In this document: piece after piece, positions 20,907-29,411 of the stretch
Layout of the letters: each line of letters starts with the position of its first letter
Numbering within the stretch: the first letter of the stretch is position 1
NCBI GenBank assembly: GCA_017432305.1
Contig: JAFRJK010000006.1
Location: 38,426-102,425 of the forward strand
Direction of reading: 5' to 3'
From: Candidatus Saccharimonadota bacterium
GTDB lineage: Bacteria > Patescibacteriota > Saccharimonadia > Saccharimonadales > Saccharimonadaceae
Length of the DNA stretch: 64,000 bases
Translations under genes and position numbers: made by a program
The notes under the pieces: model-generated
Databases searched by the model: none
The model's input: only the letters and a program-made list of their open reading frames with translations
What the model was told of the DNA's origin: nothing

Positions 20907-22265
20907 ATGGATAAAGCTGGAACTATCTCTCCAGAAATAGCAAAAGCTGCAAGCGAGGTGAACGCAGCTGCGAACGAAGCTGAAACTCCGTCTAATAAAC
21001 CGGAAAAAACTTCGAAACCTAAAAAAGGGCTAATCATTGGGATTGCAGCCGGAGTCGTCGTTATCGGTGGTAGTGTCGGCGTTGCCTATGCGGTTAGTAA
21101 CACTCCTGAGAATATTGCACTTTCGGCCATTTCGGGCCTCTTTAACCAAAAAGAAAAATCGATTAGCGGGACTTTTGAACTTAGTATAAAAGATGGCGGA
21201 GGTTTATATTCTAATCTCGGCAACTCGAATTTGACCGATAACTGTTTGAAAACTGCCCAAGCGACGAATTGTCTTGTCGCGCAAAGAAATCCGCTCGAGA
21301 GCGTAAAAATTGAATTAAAATCCGCAAACAGCCTCGACAACGGTGAAGCGAGCGCATCTCTTTCCGTTGTCTACGATGGAAAAACTTATAATATTTCGCT
21401 CGGGACTGTTCTTATTAAAGATTACACAGTGTACATTTCAATCAACGGCCTAAAAGAGGTATTAGCTAAATATGACGGTGTCGACTTTTTCGGCGATAGC
21501 GTCATTTCGGCCGAACTCTATCAAGACCTAATTGAAAAAACCGTCAGCGAAATTGACGGAACTTGGTGGAAGATTGATATTTCCGATCTCGTCAATGCTG
21601 TCGATACCATTTCAAACGAAGAGAAAGAAAAAATTAAATCCACATACCAATGTCTCATTGATGAAACGAGAAAATCGGTAAACGAAAGCTCGAAATATGG
21701 CGACTATTATAAAAATAATGCGTTCGTCTCGATTAGCGACTATAAAGGCGGAAAAACTTTCTCTAGCGAGGGGACTCCATATACCGTGAAGCTCGACTCG
21801 GCGAAATTTGCTAACTTCTATAACGAAATAGTCAATCACTATGACGACTCGAAGCTAAAAGATTGTCTTGGCAGCCTTAATGAAACTGTCGCAGAAAAAC
21901 CAGCCAAAATCAGCGCTGAAACTGTTGATAAGGCTATAAAAGATATCCCGGAAATCGTCATTACGATTAAAAATGGGCTCTTTAGTCACGACCTAACCGG
22001 AGTTTATATCGAGGCTGATAATGAATTCGCTAACGCAAAATTCTCGGCAAAATTCGATAAACTAAAAAATAAAATCGAAGCTCCGTCCGATGCAAAAGAT
22101 GCGACCGAACTTCTAACGAATATCACAAAAACCTTTAATGAATGGCAAGAAACTGCGCAATGTAAGTATATTAAGAAAGAATACCCACAATACTTTAACT
22201 ACTATTGTGACGCAAACTATCACTCAAAAACTAATTACACTGTCCAAAATAACTATAATATCTAG
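20907..22265 (+). CDS. Membrane-anchored exported protein, unknown function
   Basis: 452 aa: a short cytoplasmic N terminus rich in Ala/Glu/Lys, one transmembrane helix at 41-63, then about 390 extracytoplasmic residues. Six or more cysteines lie outside the membrane, including two in NCLKTAQATNC (about 112-122) and two near the C terminus, consistent with disulfides made by the DsbA-like protein at 12.8 kb. No domain was recognised. It is co-transcribed with eno (1-nt gap) and closed by a terminator at 22276. Confidence 0.65.
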   Translation: MDKAGTISPEIAKAASEVNAAANEAETPSNKPEKTSKPKKGLIIGIAAGVVVIGGSVGVAYAVSNTPENIALSAISGLFNQKEKSISGTFELSIKDGGGLYSNLGNSNLTDNCLKTAQATNCLVAQRNPLESVKIELKSANSLDNGEASASLSVVYDGKTYNISLGTVLIKDYTVYISINGLKEVLAKYDGVDFFGDSVISAELYQDLIEKTVSEIDGTWWKIDISDLVNAVDTISNEEKEKIKSTYQCLIDETRKSVNESSKYGDYYKNNAFVSISDYKGGKTFSSEGTPYTVKLDSAKFANFYNEIVNHYDDSKLKDCLGSLNETVAEKPAKISAETVDKAIKDIPEIVITIKNGLFSHDLTGVYIEADNEFANAKFSAKFDKLKNKIEAPSDAKDATELLTNITKTFNEWQETAQCKYIKKEYPQYFNYYCDANYHSKTNYTVQNNYNI

Positions 22266-22275
22266 GGCTTAATAA

Positions 22276-22308
22276 AATCTCGCTACTTTAAACGTGGCGA
22301 GATTTTTT
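22276..22308 (+). terminator. Terminator of the eno operon
   Basis: ATCTCGC (22277-22283) pairs with GCGAGAT (22297-22303), followed by a T run. Confidence 0.8.
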
Positions 22309-22332
22309 ATGGAATATTGTATAATAGAATAA

Positions 22333-23607
22333 ATGAGTGATGAGTTAAAAGAAAAATTAAAGACCTTACCGAGCCTACCGGGTGTTTATTTTCATAAGAA
22401 TAAAGACGGGGAAATTATTTATGTTGGGAAAGCAGCAGTTTTAAAAAATCGCGTTCGTCAATATTTCCAAAACTCCGAAAAAGATCCGAAGACAAGAGCA
22501 CTCGTCTCCGAAATTGCAATGACCGATTGGACGGTAGTTGATACCGAAATGGACGCGCTCTTTTTAGAGTCAGAAATGATAAAGCGTTATAAACCGAAGT
22601 GGAATATTCTTCTGCGCGACGATAAAACCGTATCTTATGTCCGAATTGATATGCGCTCCGATATTCCATACGTCACAACAACTCGCACTCCTGAAGACGA
22701 CCATGCTGAATACATCGGCCCGTTCTATGCAAAACGCACAATTCTCGAGGCGCTTCGCACTCTTCGCCGAGTTTTCCCATATTATATTAAACCTTATAAC
22801 GGAAAGAAAACTTTAGAAACCGACCTCGGCCTAACTCCGGGAATTGAAGTTGGGAAAACCACCCCGAAAGAATATAAAAAGGACCTCCGAAAATTAATCC
22901 GTTATCTAAATGGTGAGAGAAAAACTCTCCTAGTTGAGCTTGAAAAGTCGATGAAAGAAGCGGCGAAAGTTGGCGAATTTGAGAAAGCGGCAGTTCTTCG
23001 AAACCAACTCTTTGGACTCCAAAATCTAAGAAAGAAAATCGTCTTTTCCGATAAGGAATTTCTTGATATTTCCTCTGATAAGGCTTTGAGTCAACTCCAA
23101 AAACTTCTTCGACTTAAAAAACCGCCTCGTAGAATCGAAGGCTACGACATTTCACACCAATCTGGCACGGATGTCGTTGCAAGCATGGTAGTTTTTATAA
23201 ATGGCGTTTCGGACCGAGCGGAATACCGAAAGTTCAAATTAAAGTCCCAAAAAAATGACGATCCGTCTTCGATGAGAGAAGTGATTGAACGAAGATTAAA
23301 ACACGAGGAATGGGACTACCCCGATTTAATTATTCTTGACGGCTCGACCGCACAAATTTCCGCCGTCCATGAGCTTTTAAGATTAAAACGCATCCCGGTT
23401 ATTGGGCGCGATAAATCTGGCGACCACTCGAAAAATGCCTGCGTTAATTTAATCGTTCCGGAAGAGAATAACGGTTTAACCTTTAAGAATTATTCCTTAA
23501 GTCCGGAAGACCATATTTCGAGATTAATCGCTCGTGTTGATGAGGAAGCACACCGCTTCGCAATTACCTATCATCGCTTGCTAAAACGTAAAAATATGCT
23601 AAAATAA
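22333..23607 (+). CDS. uvrC: UvrABC excinuclease subunit C, short form
   Basis: Makes the dual incisions in nucleotide excision repair. 424 aa against about 600 in the family. Present: GIY-YIG domain (GVYFHKN..IIYVGKA, residues 16-35), the UvrB-binding UVR motif (KEAAKVGEFEKAAVLRNQL, about 205-223), and the RNase H-like endonuclease domain with Asp in YDISH (about 275), ILDG (about 337) and DEEAHRFAI (about 398). Missing: the region between UVR motif and endonuclease domain, and the C-terminal HhH pair. TATAAT ends 7 nt before the ATG. Confidence 0.92.
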   Translation: MSDELKEKLKTLPSLPGVYFHKNKDGEIIYVGKAAVLKNRVRQYFQNSEKDPKTRALVSEIAMTDWTVVDTEMDALFLESEMIKRYKPKWNILLRDDKTVSYVRIDMRSDIPYVTTTRTPEDDHAEYIGPFYAKRTILEALRTLRRVFPYYIKPYNGKKTLETDLGLTPGIEVGKTTPKEYKKDLRKLIRYLNGERKTLLVELEKSMKEAAKVGEFEKAAVLRNQLFGLQNLRKKIVFSDKEFLDISSDKALSQLQKLLRLKKPPRRIEGYDISHQSGTDVVASMVVFINGVSDRAEYRKFKLKSQKNDDPSSMREVIERRLKHEEWDYPDLIILDGSTAQISAVHELLRLKRIPVIGRDKSGDHSKNACVNLIVPEENNGLTFKNYSLSPEDHISRLIARVDEEAHRFAITYHRLLKRKNMLK

Positions 23608-23612
23608 TTCTT

Positions 23613-24002
23613 ATGATAAAAAGTCAAATTCTTATCTTTCTATTCCGTTGGGTTGTCTCGGCAGTCGGGATGTGGGCTACGATTAATCTTTTCGGAACGG
23701 TTGACGCTGGTGTAACTGGTGGAATTTGGCTCTATGTTGTCGCCGGGTTAGTTTTTTCGCTCGTGAATAGTATCGTTCGACCTTTAACCACTCTCCTTAG
23801 TCTTCCTCTAATTATCGTCAGTATGGGGCTTTTTACTCTCCTTATTAACACTGGGATGATGGCTCTAACAGTTTGGATTCTCCCGGGAGTGCATATCGAT
23901 TTTTGGGGTGCATTTTTCGGCGCAATTACGATTGCAATTATCAACGGTCTTGTTAACTTTCTTATTCCGATAAATCCAACAAAACCGGCCCAAAATAACT
24001 AG
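23613..24002 (+). CDS. Phage-holin-4-like small membrane protein
   Basis: A 129-aa protein with four hydrophobic helices matching the phage holin family 4 / YvlD-type membrane proteins: VFSLVNSIVRPLTTLLSLPL (about 48-67) is the family hallmark, followed by two more helices. Despite the name these are widespread chromosomal proteins of unknown role, not evidence of a prophage. It starts 5 nt after uvrC, with a TAAAAT box inside the uvrC end. Confidence 0.82.
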   Translation: MIKSQILIFLFRWVVSAVGMWATINLFGTVDAGVTGGIWLYVVAGLVFSLVNSIVRPLTTLLSLPLIIVSMGLFTLLINTGMMALTVWILPGVHIDFWGAFFGAITIAIINGLVNFLIPINPTKPAQNN

Positions 24003-24034
24003 ACATCTAGCCCTAAATCGACTATAATATAAAT

Positions 24035-24262
24035 ATGAATTTGGGAAATATTTTAGAGACAGCGACTTTAATTTCTGCGATTTTTAGTATTCTCTTAATC
24101 CTCTTGCAACAACGCGGAGCTTCTCTTGGGGCTGGCTTTGGCGCGAGCGGCGAACTTTATACGACTCGTCGTGGCCTCGATAAATCGCTCTTTAAGGCGA
24201 CTATCTTCTTCGTTCTTGTCTTCGTTCTATCCATCTTAGGTCTCCTTATAATTCCGGGGTAA
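24035..24262 (+). CDS. secG: Preprotein translocase subunit SecG
   Basis: A 75-aa auxiliary SecYEG channel subunit with two membrane helices (about 7-23 and 53-73) flanking the Gly-rich GASLGAGFGASG loop and a GLDK turn, all as in SecG. TATAAT (24023-24028) ends 6 nt before the ATG, predicting a leaderless mRNA. The substrate-binding protein gene begins 2 nt after the stop. Confidence 0.9.
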   Translation: MNLGNILETATLISAIFSILLILLQQRGASLGAGFGASGELYTTRRGLDKSLFKATIFFVLVFVLSILGLLIIPG

Positions 24263-24264
24263 AA

Positions 24265-26010
24265 ATGAGAGACAAAATAAGTAGTGGGCAAAAAATTGCG
24301 AGAAAAATTACGCACCTCTCTAAAAAAGCTGGCGAAGGTGTGGTTGAACACGCCCAAGAAAATATTATTGATCGCTTTTCACACATCCGCCGCGTCCGTC
24401 TTTTAATCCTCGAGTGGTCACTTCTCGTTATTGCGATTATCATCCTAAGTGTTACTCAGGCGTATTGGTATTCTAACTCTTACGCAACCCAAACTTATAA
24501 AGATGGTGGAACTTATACTGAAGCGACTATCGGCGAGATTAACTCTCTAAACCCACTTTTTGCTTCGACAAATTCCGAAAAAGCTCTAAGTAAACTTCTT
24601 TTTTCTTCGCTTAGCTCTCCGGATTATTCTGGCCATTCCGGGCTTGATCTTGCAAAAAGTATTAAGACCGACGCAAGTGGTAAGGTCTGGACGGTCCGCC
24701 TTAAAGATAATTTAAAATGGTCGGACGGTGAACCTTTAACGAACGAAGATGTGATTTTTACAGTTAATTTAATTAAAAATCCGCTTTTAACTTGTAATTA
24801 CGAAAGTAACGTTTCTGGTGTTAATGTGAGTGAAGATGCGGAGAAGAATCTCGTTTTTACTCTTTCCGCGGCGAGTACCTACTTCTCTTCGGCGCTCGAC
24901 TTCCCGATTCTCCCGAAACACATCCTTGAAAATGTTTCTCCGGAACTCATCCTCGAAAATAATTTCTCCTCGAAACCGACTGTTTCGTCCGGGCCGTTTG
25001 CTTATAATGCAACCCAAGCAATTGGGAATCTCGGCGAAAAATCGGTCTATCTCGTTGCAAACGGGAATTATTATAAAGGCCGCCCGCTGATTGACAGCTT
25101 TGTTATTCACGCCTTTACCTCGACAGATGATATCGTGAATGCCCTAAACTCCGGAACTGTTACCGCAAGTGGGGATTTAACTGCGGGTGATGCAAAAAAA
25201 GTCACTTCGAATAATCTGCTTGAATTCCAAAGTTCGCTTAATTACGGCGTTTTTGCTTTCTTTAATACCTCGACATCTCTCGCTGATAAGAATCTTCGAA
25301 AAGCGCTCCAACAGGGAATAAATATGAACGAAGTCCGAAGTATTTTAAATGGCGAACAACCGCTCGACTTCCCATTAACCGAGAACCAGATTAAAATCGA
25401 GGAATTACCGACTCTCCCGAAGCTTGATACTAATACCGCAAAAAAGACGATTAAAACTATTCTCGATGGGAATCAAGAACTAAAAGAACAAGGCCTAGTT
25501 ATCGCAACAATCCAATCCGGCTTCCTTCCGGAAATCGCCGAAAAACTTGCTGCCCAAATTCGTTCGCTCGGTATTTCGGCAGATGTAACGGTTTACGATT
25601 CGACGCAAGATTTTAACCTTAATGTCCTTTCGACCCGTGCTTATGATATTCTAGTTTACGAAGTTGGGCTTGGTGCCGATCCAGACGTTTTTGCTTATTA
25701 CCACTCTTCCGAGGCCTCCTCGACCGGGCATAATCTAAGCAATTATCGAAACTCTGTTGTTTCGGACCTCGTCCTTTCAGCAAGGAGTACGATGAACTAT
25801 GCTCTACGCGCTAAAAAATATGAGAAGTTTCTTGCTTATTTCGTTGAAGATGTGCCGGCGCTCGGGATTTACCAATCGAACTTAAATTACTTTGTAAATA
25901 AGAATGTCCGGACTTTCAGTCTAGAAAATAAACTCGTGACCGCGACCGACCGTTTTTCGGACGTTGTCCGTTGGGGAATCGAGACGATAGCGAAAAATCG
26001 CACCCCTTAA
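24265..26010 (+). CDS. Peptide ABC transporter substrate-binding protein (family 5), membrane-anchored
   Basis: A 581-aa extracytoplasmic solute receptor. An unusually long cytoplasmic N terminus (about 40 residues) precedes a single helix (about 48-68). The family 5 (OppA/DppA) fold follows: GTYTEATIGEINSLNPLFA-like start, LKWSDGEPLTNEDVIFT (about 150), SGPF, LNYGVFAFFNTS, LRKALQQGIN, and a C-terminal YEKF..YFVEDVPALGIY. There is no lipobox Cys, so the helix is the anchor. No permease or ATPase lies nearby, so transport partners are elsewhere or the protein has another role. Confidence 0.88.
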   Translation: MRDKISSGQKIARKITHLSKKAGEGVVEHAQENIIDRFSHIRRVRLLILEWSLLVIAIIILSVTQAYWYSNSYATQTYKDGGTYTEATIGEINSLNPLFASTNSEKALSKLLFSSLSSPDYSGHSGLDLAKSIKTDASGKVWTVRLKDNLKWSDGEPLTNEDVIFTVNLIKNPLLTCNYESNVSGVNVSEDAEKNLVFTLSAASTYFSSALDFPILPKHILENVSPELILENNFSSKPTVSSGPFAYNATQAIGNLGEKSVYLVANGNYYKGRPLIDSFVIHAFTSTDDIVNALNSGTVTASGDLTAGDAKKVTSNNLLEFQSSLNYGVFAFFNTSTSLADKNLRKALQQGINMNEVRSILNGEQPLDFPLTENQIKIEELPTLPKLDTNTAKKTIKTILDGNQELKEQGLVIATIQSGFLPEIAEKLAAQIRSLGISADVTVYDSTQDFNLNVLSTRAYDILVYEVGLGADPDVFAYYHSSEASSTGHNLSNYRNSVVSDLVLSARSTMNYALRAKKYEKFLAYFVEDVPALGIYQSNLNYFVNKNVRTFSLENKLVTATDRFSDVVRWGIETIAKNRTP

Positions 26011-26085
26011 CCCCCACCGAAAAACAGGGAAAACGCTGGAAAAAATCTTGTGGAAAAACACAAGTTTTTTCTTTTGATTTTTCTA

Positions 26086-26114
26086 TTGACATCCCCCACG
26101 GCGGAGTTTATAAT
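26086..26114 (+). promoter_or_regulatory. Consensus sigma-70 promoter of the surface protein gene
   Basis: TTGACA (26086-26091), 17-nt spacer, TATAAT (26109-26114). It is the best consensus promoter in the window. CTTGTG/CACAAG forms a small inverted repeat just upstream. Confidence 0.85.
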
Positions 26115-26183
26115 CATAAGTAGCTTAAGGTCATATAAATCAAAAGCTAAAATAAAATAAAATAATAACAAAAAGGAAAAACT

Positions 26184-26747
26184 ATGAAAAAATCTACAAA
26201 AATCGTTGCTGCCCTCGGTATCGCAGCAGGTATCGGCATTGCTGCCCTCCCTCTCGGCACCTTCGCTCTTGATCCAGACGCAACTTCTCCAGCAACTAAG
26301 GACGTTGAAGTTGAGCTTACTATTAGTAGTGGTGTTGGTATTGCATCTTCGAAAAACAAATGTGACGCAGAAATGCTTCCAAACGCAACTGCAACTTGTG
26401 CACATACCGTTACTATCGCATCGAACACCGGTTCTGCAAAACTCGAAGTAGCTTCGAAAGAAGGTGACTCTAATCTTACTAAAGATGTTTCTAACTACAT
26501 CGAATCTGCTGCTGGCGAAGTTGCTGCTGGTACTTCGAAATGGAACATCACCGCTACTGGTGGTACCGTAAGCTCTGCTGTTACGAACGCTGCTGTTCCT
26601 GGTGCAACTGATACTGCTCTCTTGCTCCACTCTGGTACTTTCACTGGCGATAAGGTCGTCAACATCACCTACAACTTCGGTACTTCTGCTAGCCAAGTTG
26701 CTGGTGTCTACAGCGATATCTTAACCTACACTGTTACTGCTCTCTAA
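26184..26747 (+). CDS. Secreted Ser/Thr/Ala-rich surface protein
   Basis: A 187-aa exported protein with a clear Sec signal peptide (MKKSTKIVAALG..., cleavage near ALA-type sequence around residue 28). The mature part is low in charge and rich in Thr, Ser, Ala and Val. A pair of cysteines (KCDAEM and ATCAH, about 55-72) probably forms a disulfide. The C terminus NITYNFGTSASQ.AG.YSD ends in a Thr-Val-Thr-Ala-Leu strand. It has a perfect promoter, a 70-nt leader with AAAAGGAAAA, and a strong terminator, so it is probably abundant. A damaged second copy lies 1 kb downstream. Confidence 0.82.
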   Translation: MKKSTKIVAALGIAAGIGIAALPLGTFALDPDATSPATKDVEVELTISSGVGIASSKNKCDAEMLPNATATCAHTVTIASNTGSAKLEVASKEGDSNLTKDVSNYIESAAGEVAAGTSKWNITATGGTVSSAVTNAAVPGATDTALLLHSGTFTGDKVVNITYNFGTSASQVAGVYSDILTYTVTAL

Positions 26748-26765
26748 TTAGAACTAAATCTAATT

Positions 26766-26812
26766 AAGCTAAAAAATAGGGCCTCCGAAAGGGGGTTCTA
26801 TTTTTTAGCTTA
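26766..26812 (+). terminator. Terminator of the surface protein gene
   Basis: Stem AAGCTAAAAAATAG / CTATTTTTTAGCTT, 14 bp, with an inner GC-rich part. Confidence 0.85.
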
Positions 26813-26931
26813 AACCCGAAAAAATGTGTTTCTTAAAGCCTTCTTCGTAGGAATTCTAAAACCATAGAAAGACGTCCACCTCTTGACTTTTTATCTGTTT
26901 TAAGATAAGATAATAACATCCGACAGGTCCT

Positions 26932-27018
26932 GCACCTGTGGTGAAATTGGTATACACGCTACCTTGAGGTGGTAGTGGCCGTAAGGCTGTGCTAGTTCGA
27001 GTCTAGTCAGGTGCACCA
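26932..27018 (+). tRNA. tRNA-Leu (GAG)
   Basis: An 87-nt class II tRNA: acceptor GCACCTG/CAGGTGC, anticodon loop TTGAGGT, variable arm GTGGCCGTAAGGC, T-loop TTCGAGT, encoded CCA. Promoter TTGACT is near 26883 with a GATAAT-like -10. Confidence 0.95.
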
Positions 27019-27043
27019 AACCTTATATATTTAACTGTTGGAT

Positions 27044-27069
27044 AAAGACTTCCGAAAGGAGGTCTTTTT
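27044..27069 (+). terminator. Terminator of tRNA-Leu (GAG)
   Basis: AAAGACTTCC gaaa GGAGGTCTTTTT. Confidence 0.85.
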
Positions 27070-27104
27070 GTATCTATTTTTTTTTGTGGAAAAAAATAGA
27101 TACA
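27069..27104. repeat. AT-rich perfect palindrome upstream of the silent copy
   Basis: TGTATCTATTTTTTT and its exact complement flank TTGTGG. It could be a protein-binding site or a second terminator; TTGTGGAAAAA also occurs before the active copy. Confidence 0.6.
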
Positions 27105-27173
27105 ATTATTTTCAAAAAAGTTCTTGACATCCCCCACACAAGTGAGGAGAGAATCATAAGTAAAAAACTCATC

Positions 27174-27700
27174 CTGCCCTCGGTATCGCAGCAGGTATCG
27201 GCATTGCTGCCCTCCCTCTCGGCACCTTCGCTGTAACCCCATCGGATCCAGCAAGCGCTGATACGACTGTTCAACTTACAATCCAAAACGCAGCAGGTGT
27301 CGTGGTAGTCCCAGCTACTTGTTCTCAAAGCATGCTCCCGAACGCTACTGCAACTTGTGAGCAAACTGTTTCTATCGCATCGAACAATGGCTCCGCAACG
27401 TTAACTGTTGCTGATAAAGATACTGATACTAACCTTACCCATACTAACGGTACAGACACAATCGCAACCGCTGCTGGTGCAGTCGCTCAAGGTACTTCGA
27501 GCTGGAACATTTCTGTTGCTGATACTAGTGTTACTAACGCTGCTATGGTCGCATCTACGGGTACTCCAATCGAAATCTTCAGCGGTGCAATCAGTGGCGC
27601 AGATAAGACTTTCAATATCACTTACAACTTCGGTACTGCTGCAAACCAAGCTGCAGGTACTTACAGTGATATGATTACCTACACGGTTTCTGCTCTTTAA
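27174..27700 (+). pseudogene. Promoter-less, start-less second copy of the surface protein gene
   Basis: The reading frame is open for about 175 codons and encodes a paralogue of the 26184 protein: the same signal-peptide core, MLPNATATCEQTVSIASN with paired cysteines, and the C-terminal NITYNFGTAANQ.AG.YSD.ITYT. Bases 27174-27232 are identical over 59 nt to 26209-26267. Upstream, the first ~9 codons, the ATG and the whole leader are deleted. An in-frame TAA lies just before the homology, and the -10 region reads GAGAAT at 19-nt spacing from TTGACA. It is either a fresh pseudogene or a silent donor cassette. A GTG at 27302 could give only a signal-less fragment. Confidence 0.75.
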
Positions 27701-27716
27701 TCTGATAGAAACTAAT

Positions 27717-27744
27717 AAAAAGAACCCCCTCGTGGGGTTCTTTT
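27717..27744 (+). terminator. Terminator after the second surface-protein copy
   Basis: AAAAGAACCCC ctcgt GGGGTTCTTTT, intact although the promoter is damaged. Confidence 0.85.
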
Positions 27745-27760
27745 ATGTTATAATATACTT

Positions 27761-28240
27761 ATGGCAAATCTCGTTTTTGACGGACAGCGCGAAGGGGAGG
27801 AGGTGAAATTTGTTTTTCGTCGTCACGTTTTTACCGCGAAAAAAGGCGTGATTTTCCTTATAATTATGATTCTTCTCGGTCTCGTTCCGATGATTCTTTG
27901 GCCGGGGAACGCACATACTTTCTGGATTTTTCTAGGCGCGGTCGCGGTCGGGGTGCTTGGCTTCTTCTACGCTTATCTCCTTTGGTATTTCTCGATTTAT
28001 ATCGTTACAAACGAGCGTATTCGCCAAATCTCTCAAAAAGGCTTTTTTAAGAAAACCGTCGTCGACCTCGGCCTTGATAAGGTCCAAAGCATCTCTTACG
28101 GTGTTCCAGGCCTAATTGCCGGAATCTTCGGCTATGGGACGATTTTAATCCAAACCGGCGTTGGCGACCTCGTAATTTCGCAAGTTGGGAAACCGAGTAA
28201 AATTTACGATAAGCTCCAAGATATAATGAAAGGGAAATAA
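27761..28240 (+). CDS. PH-domain membrane protein (bPH2/YdbS-like)
   Basis: 159 aa with two adjacent hydrophobic helices (about 30-75) followed by a bacterial PH domain: YIVTNERIRQISQKG then VVDLGLDKVQSISYGVPG and IFGYGTILIQT, the usual YdbS/YdbT pattern. Such proteins sit in the membrane with unknown partners. TATAAT (27749-27754) ends 6 nt before the ATG. The stop overlaps the ATG of the SurA-like gene by 1 nt. Confidence 0.82.
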   Translation: MANLVFDGQREGEEVKFVFRRHVFTAKKGVIFLIIMILLGLVPMILWPGNAHTFWIFLGAVAVGVLGFFYAYLLWYFSIYIVTNERIRQISQKGFFKKTVVDLGLDKVQSISYGVPGLIAGIFGYGTILIQTGVGDLVISQVGKPSKIYDKLQDIMKGK

Positions 28241-29274
28241 TGGGAATTTTCAAGAAAGAAGATACTGATGAGAAGTTGACCGAGCGTGAAAAAGTTGAGG
28301 AACGTCGCGAAGAAGTCCTAGCGCGTGGCCGAAAATTTAAATACCCGCTCCAATACGCGAAGCATAAAGTCGTAACCTTAACGATTACAATTTCGATTTT
28401 TGCGATTATCGCCGCGAGCGTTTTTTGTTATGTTATGCTCTATAAAGTCCAATCGACCGATGATCTCTTTTATCGCCTTACCCAAATTGTTCCGTTCTCG
28501 GTCGCAACAATCGACGGCGAAAAAGTTCGCTATTCCGATTATCTCCTCATCTATAAATCAACCATCACCCCAATCGAAAAACAGGGGATGATTCAAAAAG
28601 ACCAAGACGCCGAGGAAATGCAAAAATACTATAAACGCGAGGCTTTGACGAGTGCCGAAAACTATACCTACGCACTTAAACTCGCTCGTGAACTCGAAAT
28701 TACTGTAACGGACGAAGAGGTGACGGCGGCGGTCGAGTCACATCGAAAAGCTGGTGGTGTTGAACGAAGCAACGAAACTTTCTCTCGCGTTCTCCAAGAT
28801 AACTTCGGCTTATCACTAGACGAATATCGCCGAATTATCTACCTCTCGCTTATCTCTCAAAAGGTCTCCGAAGAAATCGATGAGCTCGCAAAACTCGTCT
28901 CGAATGAAGTCCAAAAACACATCTTTAATGGGATGTCGCTTTATGACATTTCTCAAACTATGGGCGATAAGGTTCTCTATGAGGAAACCGGCGGTCTTGT
29001 CGATAAAATGAACATCGATGGCGGGCGTTCGAGCGTTGCGCTAACTTTAGAGAACGGGAAAACTTCCGAACGCTTTGTCTCGACTTCTGGGGACGGGATT
29101 TATTTCGTCACTCTCCTCGAGAAAACCGAATCGACCGTTAACTACGTTTCACTTCAAATTCCGTTTAATGAGCTTTCAAACCGATTGAAAAAGATTCGTG
29201 ATGAGGGAAAAATCGACGAGAAAATTAAGCTCGCCGAAACCAGCGAGAGTGGAAATCTCGAAAATTCGAATTAG
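28240..29274 (+). CDS. SurA N-terminal domain protein, membrane-anchored
   Basis: 344 aa: a charged cytoplasmic N terminus, one helix (about 46-70), then a SurA/PrsA-type chaperone domain (VATIDGEKVRYSDYLLIYKS near 88-107, ALKLARELEITVTDEEV near 140-160, SLDEYRRIIYLSLI near 190). A degenerate parvulin-like region follows (ETGGLVDKMN, FVTLLEKTE). It probably assists folding of exported proteins. It is coupled to the PH-domain gene by a TAATG overlap. Confidence 0.78.
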   Translation: MGIFKKEDTDEKLTEREKVEERREEVLARGRKFKYPLQYAKHKVVTLTITISIFAIIAASVFCYVMLYKVQSTDDLFYRLTQIVPFSVATIDGEKVRYSDYLLIYKSTITPIEKQGMIQKDQDAEEMQKYYKREALTSAENYTYALKLARELEITVTDEEVTAAVESHRKAGGVERSNETFSRVLQDNFGLSLDEYRRIIYLSLISQKVSEEIDELAKLVSNEVQKHIFNGMSLYDISQTMGDKVLYEETGGLVDKMNIDGGRSSVALTLENGKTSERFVSTSGDGIYFVTLLEKTESTVNYVSLQIPFNELSNRLKKIRDEGKIDEKIKLAETSESGNLENSN

Positions 29275-29294
29275 TGTGGTATAATAAAGAGGTC

Positions 29295-29369
29295 GCGGGT
29301 ATCGTATAACGGCTATTATGTATCCTTCCCAAGGATGAGATTGGAGTCCGACTCTCCATACCCGCACCA
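29295..29369 (+). tRNA. tRNA-Gly (CCC)
   Basis: A 75-nt cloverleaf: acceptor GCGGGTA/TACCCGC, anticodon loop TTCCCAA, encoded CCA. The T-loop reads TCCGACT, so position 55 is C rather than U. TATAAT lies about 10 nt before the 5' end. Confidence 0.9.
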
Positions 29370-29411
29370 AAGAAACGAAAATGAGAGCTTGCTCTCAATT
29401 TTTGTTTCTTT
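29369..29411 (+). terminator. Terminator of tRNA-Gly (CCC)
   Basis: Long near-perfect palindrome AAAGAAACgAAAAT.GAGAGC / GCTCTC.ATTTTT.GTTTCTTT. Confidence 0.8.

Noticed and set aside
23613..24002. Holin-like gene as sign of a prophage
   Set aside because: No other phage genes nearby; this membrane family is common in chromosomes.
26007..26696. Long minus-strand frame opposite the surface protein gene
   Set aside because: It is the complement of a Thr/Ser/Ala-rich gene with signal peptide, promoter and terminator; the reverse frame is Ser/Arg/Cys-rich noise without start signals.
27302..27700. Second surface copy as a normal gene from GTG 27302
   Set aside because: That start would lie inside the mature domain, without signal peptide or ribosome site; homology extends upstream to 27174.
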